Of a DNA stretch of 10,113 nt, positions 5,833 through 10,113 are shown in pieces. The position numbers and the translations under genes are program-made. Below the pieces are notes generated by a model that was given only the letters and a program-made list of their open reading frames with translations, did not search any database and was not told where the DNA came from. Every line of letters begins with the position of its first letter. The stretch's first letter is position 1. The stretch covers positions 36,314-46,426 of the forward strand of contig NZLD01000059.1 of the NCBI GenBank assembly GCA_002694095.1, in the 5' to 3' direction. The stretch comes from Micrococcales bacterium (lineage in GTDB: Bacteria > Actinomycetota > Actinomycetes > S36-B12).

Positions 5833-6966
5833 ATGCGCCTCGGTCTCCGCACTCGCCTCATCGCCATCGCCTCGGCGGTCCTCATCATCGTCGGTGCGTT
5901 GTCGATCGGTGGCGTCCTGGCCTTCGGGCCGTTGTTCCCCGCGGCCAACGCCCAGCCGACGGTGGACCTGGTGTCCAAGAAGACCGTCGCTCGGTCTCTG
6001 ACCAGCCCGTGGGGCCTTGCGTTCCTGCCCGACGGGTCCGCTCTGGTTTCCGAGAGAGACACCGGCCTCGTCCGACGGATCGCCGGTCAATCAAACGGCT
6101 CCCCCGCACGATCGTTGACCAAGACCTCGACAGTTGGCACGGTCGGTGGGGTCCGCGCCGGTGGCGAGGGTGGGCTCCTCGGGATTGCCGTTCCGCCTAC
6201 GCCGCGCGGAACCCAACCCGAGGTGATCTTCGCGTACCTGACGACGGCACGGGACAACCGAGTGGTGCGCATCGGTTGGGACGGCCGCAGCCTCGGGCGC
6301 CAAACGCCAATCGTGACTGGAATTCCCAAGAACACCTACCACAACGGTGGCCGCATACTCGTGGACGATGACGTTCTCTACATCGCGACCGGAGATGCCG
6401 GGATCCCGGAACTCGCGCAAGACCGCACCTCACTGGCCGGCAAGGTCCTGCGGGTCGACTTCGATGGAGCGCCCGCGACCGGCAACCCCATCAACGGGTC
6501 CCGGATCTTCACCCTCGGACATCGCAACGTTCAAGGTCTCGCACTCGACGCGGCGGGACGACTGTGGGCCACGGAGTTCGGCACGAGCAAGGCCGACGAA
6601 CTCAACCTGCTCCGCCCGGGACGAAACTACGGCTGGCCGGTGGTGGAGGGTCGCAGCTCAAAGCGGGGATTCACCAACCCGAAGGTCACGTGGTCGCCGA
6701 CATCTACCGCGTCACCGAGTGGTTTGGCGATTCAGGACGGCGCAGCCTACGTGGCCAGCCTGCGGGGCGAGGTCCTGTGGCGAGTCCCCTTGAAGGGCAC
6801 CCGGGCCGGAAAGCCCAAGGCCGTCGATCTCGGTGAGCAAAGCCGTCTGCGCACGGTCGCCGCGGCACCCGATGGTCGGCTCTGGCTGTCCACCAGTAAC
6901 ACCGATGGGCGGGGCGATCCCGGCTCCCGGGATGACCGCATGCTCAGCTTGATCGTCGACGACTAG
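5833..6966 (+). CDS. exported PQQ-dependent sugar dehydrogenase-like protein (GSDH/Hhip beta-propeller family)
   Basis: A 377-aa protein beginning with a signal peptide: MRLGLRTR, a hydrophobic core at 9-33, and a likely signal peptidase I site ANA|Q at 38-41. There is no lipobox Cys. The mature part is a six-bladed propeller of the glucose/sorbosone dehydrogenase family. Signatures are SPWGLAFLPDGSALVSER (58-75), EGGLLGIAV (112-120), His170 in HNGGRI (equivalent to the catalytic His144 of Acinetobacter soluble glucose dehydrogenase), HRNVQGLALD (230-239) with Arg231, EFG (248-250), and NYGWPVVEG (265-273). Family enzymes oxidise sugars with PQQ outside the cytoplasm; many homologues have no proven substrate, and PQQ binding is unproven here. 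GTG at 5815 is an alternative start that would add six polar residues before the signal peptide. The stop shares CTAG with the convergent hydrolase gene. Confidence 0.85.
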   Translation: MRLGLRTRLIAIASAVLIIVGALSIGGVLAFGPLFPAANAQPTVDLVSKKTVARSLTSPWGLAFLPDGSALVSERDTGLVRRIAGQSNGSPARSLTKTSTVGTVGGVRAGGEGGLLGIAVPPTPRGTQPEVIFAYLTTARDNRVVRIGWDGRSLGRQTPIVTGIPKNTYHNGGRILVDDDVLYIATGDAGIPELAQDRTSLAGKVLRVDFDGAPATGNPINGSRIFTLGHRNVQGLALDAAGRLWATEFGTSKADELNLLRPGRNYGWPVVEGRSSKRGFTNPKVTWSPTSTASPSGLAIQDGAAYVASLRGEVLWRVPLKGTRAGKPKAVDLGEQSRLRTVAAAPDGRLWLSTSNTDGRGDPGSRDDRMLSLIVDD

Positions 6967-7766
6967 CCACTCATTCCCGAGCGCTGGATTCGGGTCAAGA
7001 AATCCGCGAGCGCACCACCCACGTGCGCGGGCTGTTCGATGGCAGATAAATGACCGGAGTTGGGTATTTCACTGGCATGGGCGTCGGACAGCGCCTCGAG
7101 CATGATGTTCTGCTCGCTCAGCGGTGACATACCGTCCTCATCTCCCCACAGCACGAGAGCGGGAACATCCACCTCTCGCAGCATCTCCACCGAGTCCGGG
7201 CGTTCGGCCATCGCACGCTGATACCAAGAGACGGTTTCCGGGGATACCTGGAGCATCCAAGACTCGACCCTGTGGACGGCCTCCGGCCGTGACGCGTGGG
7301 TCGTGGGTCCCACCAGCACCGGAAGAATCTTCTCGCGCAAGATCTCGGCGCATCTGCTCGGAGATTGATCGATGAGGGCGGCGAGGTCCTGTCGGGCCTG
7401 CTGGGCATCGGCGGAGTCGGCCGTGGCTTTGGTGTCACACAACCCGACCCCCGCGAGCATCTCCGGCCGTTGCCGCCACCATTCCATGGTCAGGTACCCA
7501 CCGACGGACAGTCCCGCCACCACGAGTCTGTCGACACCGCGGTCCAATGTCGCCGAGATCAGCGTCGCCACCACACCCGCGAGATTCGGCTCACCCTCCG
7601 CCGGGAGGGGGCTGGCTCCGAATCCCGGGAGATCGGGAACGAGAACGCGCCAGCCGATATCGACGATCGCGGGTATCTGCTCATCCCACATGTGATGGTC
7701 ACATGGAAAGGCGTGCAGCAGCATCACAACAGGACCCGATCCCTCATCAATCATCGCGACGCTCAC
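6963..7766 (-). CDS. alpha/beta hydrolase (HGH-less, GLSVGG nucleophile type)
   Basis: A 267-aa single-domain cytoplasmic hydrolase of ordinary length for the family. Visible elements are the oxyanion-hole strand VVMLLHAFPCDHHMWDEQ (13-30), the core strand RVLVPDLPGFGAS (40-52), the nucleophile elbow GLSVGG (85-90, Ser87), a cap region at about 110-195, the acid in LWGDEDGMSP (Asp211 most likely), and the catalytic His239 in NSGHLSAIEQP. The fold resembles 3-oxoadipate enol-lactonase and esterase-like members, but the substrate cannot be assigned. The GTG at 7766 overlaps the stop of the preceding hydrolase (GTGA, 4 bp), and GGAG lies 9 nt upstream at 7776-7779, so translation is probably coupled. 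The next in-frame start is an ATG four codons downstream. It is the last gene of the minus-strand operon. Confidence 0.88.
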   Translation of the reverse strand: MSVAMIDEGSGPVVMLLHAFPCDHHMWDEQIPAIVDIGWRVLVPDLPGFGASPLPAEGEPNLAGVVATLISATLDRGVDRLVVAGLSVGGYLTMEWWRQRPEMLAGVGLCDTKATADSADAQQARQDLAALIDQSPSRCAEILREKILPVLVGPTTHASRPEAVHRVESWMLQVSPETVSWYQRAMAERPDSVEMLREVDVPALVLWGDEDGMSPLSEQNIMLEALSDAHASEIPNSGHLSAIEQPAHVGGALADFLTRIQRSGMSG

Positions 7767-8518
7767 GCCAGATCACTCCACTTGTCCATCGAGCCGGTCC
7801 AGTGACTCGGAAGATCCTCAGAGTCGGGCTCGATGACATGCACGATGCGATTGAGTAGATCACCGACGAATCGCTCCCCTACCCACAGGTGCTTGGCATC
7901 GGGAACAGCAACGACGTCGATGGCCGGCGCCACGGCGAACGCCTCGCGAGCAGCCTGCGGAGGCAGAAAGTCGTCGAACTCGGGCACGAAGGCAACGACG
8001 CGTCGCCCGGCTGTTTGCCATACGCGCACGTCATCGGCGGTAGCGAATCGCAGCGGCGGGCTCAACAAGATGGCACCGCGAATAGGGTCGACATTTCCGT
8101 GCTTGAGAACGACATCGGTGCCGAAAGACCACCCCACCAACCAGATGTCCGGCAGTCCCCGCCGGTGCGCTTCATCAATGGCCGCCCGCAAGTCCAAACC
8201 CTCGCCCACGGCACTATCGAATTCACCTTCGCTGGCACCGGCAGCAGAGGCGGTGCCGCGGGTGTTGAAGCGCAGCACTGCGATGTCGGACATGGCTGGT
8301 AGACGCCACGCCATTTTTCGCAACACGTGTGAATCCATCATGCCGCCGTGCGTGGGCAACGGATGAACACACACGATCGTCGCCCGCGGCTGATGATCGA
8401 GCGGAAGAGCCACCTCGCCGACAAGTTGCAACCCATCGGCGGTCATCAACGAGAGGGGCTCGCGACGGGCCGGCAGTACCGAATTGGCGGTGATGGGCTC
8501 GTCGACGACATCCATCAT
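7763..8518 (-). CDS. alpha/beta hydrolase (serine aminopeptidase/dienelactone hydrolase-like, COG2945-like)
   Basis: A 251-aa predicted cytoplasmic serine hydrolase. It has CVHPLPTHGGMMDSHVL (50-66), LRFNTRGTASAAGASEGEFD (82-101), the nucleophile motif GWSFGT (129-134, Ser131), the probable acid in PEFDDFLPP (Asp182 or 183), and His210 in DAKHLWVGE. The HP-x-P-x-x-GG and RFN-x-RG-x-x-x-S-x-G patterns are those of the short predicted-hydrolase group near COG2945. The chosen ATG at 8518 overlaps the stop of the zinc-ribbon gene as ATGA, and GAGG lies 6 nt upstream. The frame stays open to a TTG at 8563, which I consider less likely. It is only distantly similar to the hydrolase downstream, so the pair is not a recent duplication. 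Substrate unknown; the operon suggests an acyl thioester or ester linked to hydroxyacyl-CoA metabolism. Confidence 0.86.
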   Translation of the reverse strand: MMDVVDEPITANSVLPARREPLSLMTADGLQLVGEVALPLDHQPRATIVCVHPLPTHGGMMDSHVLRKMAWRLPAMSDIAVLRFNTRGTASAAGASEGEFDSAVGEGLDLRAAIDEAHRRGLPDIWLVGWSFGTDVVLKHGNVDPIRGAILLSPPLRFATADDVRVWQTAGRRVVAFVPEFDDFLPPQAAREAFAVAPAIDVVAVPDAKHLWVGERFVGDLLNRIVHVIEPDSEDLPSHWTGSMDKWSDLA

Positions 8519-8790
8519 CTCGGGCCTCGAGTTCCACGAGCCCGCCAGCACGGTGTGTGCCAATGGCGCCTGTCGTCGGCGCCGTTCGGATCATCGGCAC
8601 TCCACGCCACCACATGAGGAGTCGCCGGCCGAATCTCATGATCGCAGCCCGGGCATCGGTACGTTTTGGTTGCCGACGACCCGGTCAATGACCGCACGTT
8701 CCAGTCGCCGTCCGGGTGCGATTCGATCTGCTGATTGGACCGCGGAGCCGCGCGTTCGGGCTCGGGGCGCCTGCGGTTCTTTCGACCCAC
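8515..8790 (-). CDS. small zinc-ribbon protein of actinobacterial type, function unknown
   Basis: A 91-aa protein. It has a basic, disordered N-terminus (VGRKNRRRPEPERAAP), then a compact region with TYRCPGCDHEI (Cys46, Cys49), PHVVAW (58-63), and DDRRHWHTPCW (72-82, with His78 and Cys81). C-x2-C followed by H-x2-C is a plausible single zinc site. I recall homologues beside 3-hydroxyacyl-CoA dehydrogenase genes in other actinobacteria, often under an unsupported 'ATP/GTP-binding protein' name; no nucleotide-binding motif is visible. The GTG at 8790 has AAGGGG 7 nt upstream and begins 11 bp after the dehydrogenase stop. The same frame is open to 8874, but that would overlap the dehydrogenase. 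It overlaps the next gene by 4 bp. A role in binding nucleic acid or protein is only a guess from the basic tail. Confidence 0.8.
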   Translation of the reverse strand: MGRKNRRRPEPERAAPRSNQQIESHPDGDWNVRSLTGSSATKTYRCPGCDHEIRPATPHVVAWSADDPNGADDRRHWHTPCWRARGTRGPR

Positions 8791-8797
8791 GTCATCG

Positions 8798-8803
8798 CCC
8801 CTT
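8798..8803 (-). promoter_or_regulatory. Shine-Dalgarno of the zinc-ribbon gene
   Basis: AAGGGG on the minus strand overlaps the TAA stop of the dehydrogenase (8804-8802) and lies 7 nt before the GTG at 8790. It decides in favour of the 91-aa start over the longer frame beginning at 8874. Confidence 0.65.
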
Positions 8804-10113
8804 ACGCGTACGAGCGAAAACCACGACCCGCTTTTCGACCGGTGTAGCCCGCCGTCACCAGATGCTCCAGCCACGGCGCGGGAGCGAAACCAGGCTCACG
8901 AAATTCCCGATACAGCGTTTGTTGAATAGCCAGCGAAACATCCAACCCGACAACGTCGAGCAATTCGAAGGGGCCCATCGGGTAACCACAGCCGACCTTC
9001 ATTGCCGTGTCGATGTCGTCTGTGGTCGCGTAGTTGCCTTCGGCCATCTTGATGGCGTCGTTCAGGTACGGGAACAGCAGCGCATTCACAATGAAGCCGG
9101 CTCTATCACCGCAGTGAACACCCACTTTGCCGATCCCAGACACGACACTTCGCACGGTGGCGACGACATCCGAGCTCGTCGCGACGGTGTCAACGATCTC
9201 CACGAGCTTCATCACCGGCGCCGGGTTGAAGAAGTGAAGACCGACGACATCTCCGGGGCGCGACGTCACCGACGCAAGATCGACCACGGGCAAGGAGGAG
9301 GTAGTCGTGGCCAAGATGGCCCCCGGCCGACAAATCTCATCCAGGTTCTCGAACAGCGCGGTCTTGATGTCGAGTTCCTCCGCGATCGCCTCCACCACCA
9401 GATCCACATCGGCAAGGTCATCTAAGGCCGTGGTTCCGGTGATGCACCCCACAGCGGCATCCACAGCGTCCTGTTCGATCTTGCCCCGTTGCAGAGCCTT
9501 TTCCAGGCTCCGACGGATCGATGCGATGACCTTCGCGACTTTGTCCTCTGATCGGGCGACAAAGGTGACCGAGAACCCGGCCTTGGCGAATACTTCGATG
9601 ATCCCCGTTGCCATGGTTCCGGAGCCGACCACACCCACCCTGGTGACCTCACGGACCGCCACCTCCGTGGCGTCCTGCGTCGCTACATGGTCGTCGGCGA
9701 CGATCTCGGGTGAGCCGGGCTCGGCGTAGGTGTAGAAGCCGCGTCCGGATTTCCGGCCCTTCAATCCGGCGGTAACCATGTGCTTGAGGATGGGACTCGG
9801 GGCGTGCAGACGATCTCGACCCTGCCGATACATGGTGTCCAAGATTTGGTACGACGTGTCGAGCCCAATGAGATCCAACAGAGCCAAAGGCCCCATCGGC
9901 AACCCACATCCCAACCGCATCGCCGCATCGATGTCCTCACGGCTTGCGTACTTCTGTTCGAACATCGATGCCGCATGATTGAGATAGCCGAACAACAGGC
10001 TGTTGGCGATGAAGCCGGCTTTGTCTTCGCAGATCACCGCCTGTTTGCCGATCTGCTCCGCGAAGACGCGAATCTGCTCGACAACCTCATCGTCGGTGAC
10101 CACGGTCCGAACG
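8802..10113 (-). CDS. tandem (double-domain) 3-hydroxyacyl-CoA dehydrogenase, C-terminal 436 residues
   Basis: The gene enters from the right edge; no start lies in the window, and GTG 10103 is an internal Val codon. The protein oxidises (S)-3-hydroxyacyl-CoA with NAD, or reduces acetoacetyl-CoA to 3-hydroxybutyryl-CoA. The visible part holds the C-terminal domain of a first copy (about 10090-9720: DKAGFIANSLLFGYLN, GCGLPMGPLALLDLIGLD, GLKGRKSGRGFYTYA), a linker, then a complete second copy. That second copy has VGVVGSGTMATG (NAD site, about 9641-9603), TTSSLPV, the catalytic His in GLHFFNP (9236-9234), its partner Glu in LVEIV (9200-9198), Asn in AGFIVNALLFPYLN (9086-9084), and GYTGRKAGRGF at the end. 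The two C-terminal domains align along their length. If copy one has a normal Rossmann domain outside the window, the whole protein would be about 590-600 aa, as in other actinobacteria. It is the first visible gene of the operon with the zinc-ribbon and hydrolase genes. Confidence 0.92.
   Translation of the reverse strand, partial: VRTVVTDDEVVEQIRVFAEQIGKQAVICEDKAGFIANSLLFGYLNHAASMFEQKYASREDIDAAMRLGCGLPMGPLALLDLIGLDTSYQILDTMYRQGRDRLHAPSPILKHMVTAGLKGRKSGRGFYTYAEPGSPEIVADDHVATQDATEVAVREVTRVGVVGSGTMATGIIEVFAKAGFSVTFVARSEDKVAKVIASIRRSLEKALQRGKIEQDAVDAAVGCITGTTALDDLADVDLVVEAIAEELDIKTALFENLDEICRPGAILATTTSSLPVVDLASVTSRPGDVVGLHFFNPAPVMKLVEIVDTVATSSDVVATVRSVVSGIGKVGVHCGDRAGFIVNALLFPYLNDAIKMAEGNYATTDDIDTAMKVGCGYPMGPFELLDVVGLDVSLAIQQTLYREFREPGFAPAPWLEHLVTAGYTGRKAGRGFRSYA

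Noticed and set aside
6960..6990. Bidirectional terminator between the convergent genes
   Set aside because: The genes overlap by 4 bp, and I see no stem-loop with a T-run around the stops.
8519..8563. Upstream TTG start for the second hydrolase
   Set aside because: The extra 15 residues are antigenic-looking filler without motif, and the ATG at 8518 gives an ATGA overlap with the previous gene and a GAGG at proper spacing.
8484..9425. A 313-codon plus-strand frame opposite the hydrolase, zinc-ribbon and dehydrogenase genes
   Set aside because: It is antisense to three supported genes, has low-complexity His/Arg-rich translation and no ribosome-binding site.
1..10113. tRNA, rRNA, CRISPR array, insertion sequence, toxin-antitoxin or phage-defence system
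   Set aside because: No cloverleaf, repeat-spacer array, transposase motif, terminal inverted repeat pair or defence-gene signature was seen; nearly all sequence is accounted for by metabolic and envelope genes.

Overview
This looks like the chromosome of a high-GC Gram-positive bacterium (Actinomycetota). The coding is GC-rich and dense, GTG starts are common, and several genes have no leader. The gene set is typical of that phylum: an acetoacetyl-CoA thiolase beside meaB and opposite a methylmalonyl-CoA epimerase, a crotonyl-CoA carboxylase/reductase, a double-length 3-hydroxyacyl-CoA dehydrogenase, and a small C-x2-C/H-x2-C zinc-ribbon protein. I cannot place the genus.

Layout. Positions 1-1510 (minus) hold the acetyl-CoA acetyltransferase gene followed by the first 72 codons of meaB, which runs off the left edge. 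A 69-bp divergent gap separates them from a plus-strand series. That series is methylmalonyl/ethylmalonyl-CoA epimerase (1580-2002), a small two-helix membrane protein (2041-2250), crotonyl-CoA carboxylase/reductase (ccr, 2399-3748), a membrane O-acyltransferase fused to an SGNH domain (3787-5790) and an exported PQQ/GSDH-type sugar dehydrogenase (5833-6966). A tight minus-strand operon then reads in from the right edge: a tandem 3-hydroxyacyl-CoA dehydrogenase (3' part, 10113-8802), a 91-aa zinc-ribbon protein (8790-8515) and two alpha/beta hydrolases (8518-7763 and 7766-6963). These genes overlap or almost touch. The last one meets the sugar dehydrogenase head-on, and their two stop codons share one CTAG.

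How the genes fit together. Thiolase (2 acetyl-CoA to acetoacetyl-CoA), 3-hydroxyacyl-CoA dehydrogenase (to 3-hydroxybutyryl-CoA), Ccr (crotonyl-CoA + CO2 to ethylmalonyl-CoA), the epimerase and MeaB (chaperone of the B12 acyl-CoA mutase) are the parts expected of the ethylmalonyl-CoA pathway, or of a route supplying ethylmalonyl- and methylmalonyl-CoA. The crotonase and mutases are not in the window. The acyltransferase and sugar dehydrogenase have no obvious metabolic link to this set and sit between its two halves.

Regulation. Before ccr there are three TGACGC hexamers exactly 17 bp apart, interleaved with three short inverted repeats. Several plus-strand genes lack a Shine-Dalgarno sequence and instead have a -10-like hexamer 4-7 nt before the start codon, which suggests leaderless transcripts. 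There is no RNA gene, CRISPR array, insertion sequence or phage gene that I can support. No gene-free stretch exceeds 300 bp; the longest is 2251-2398.
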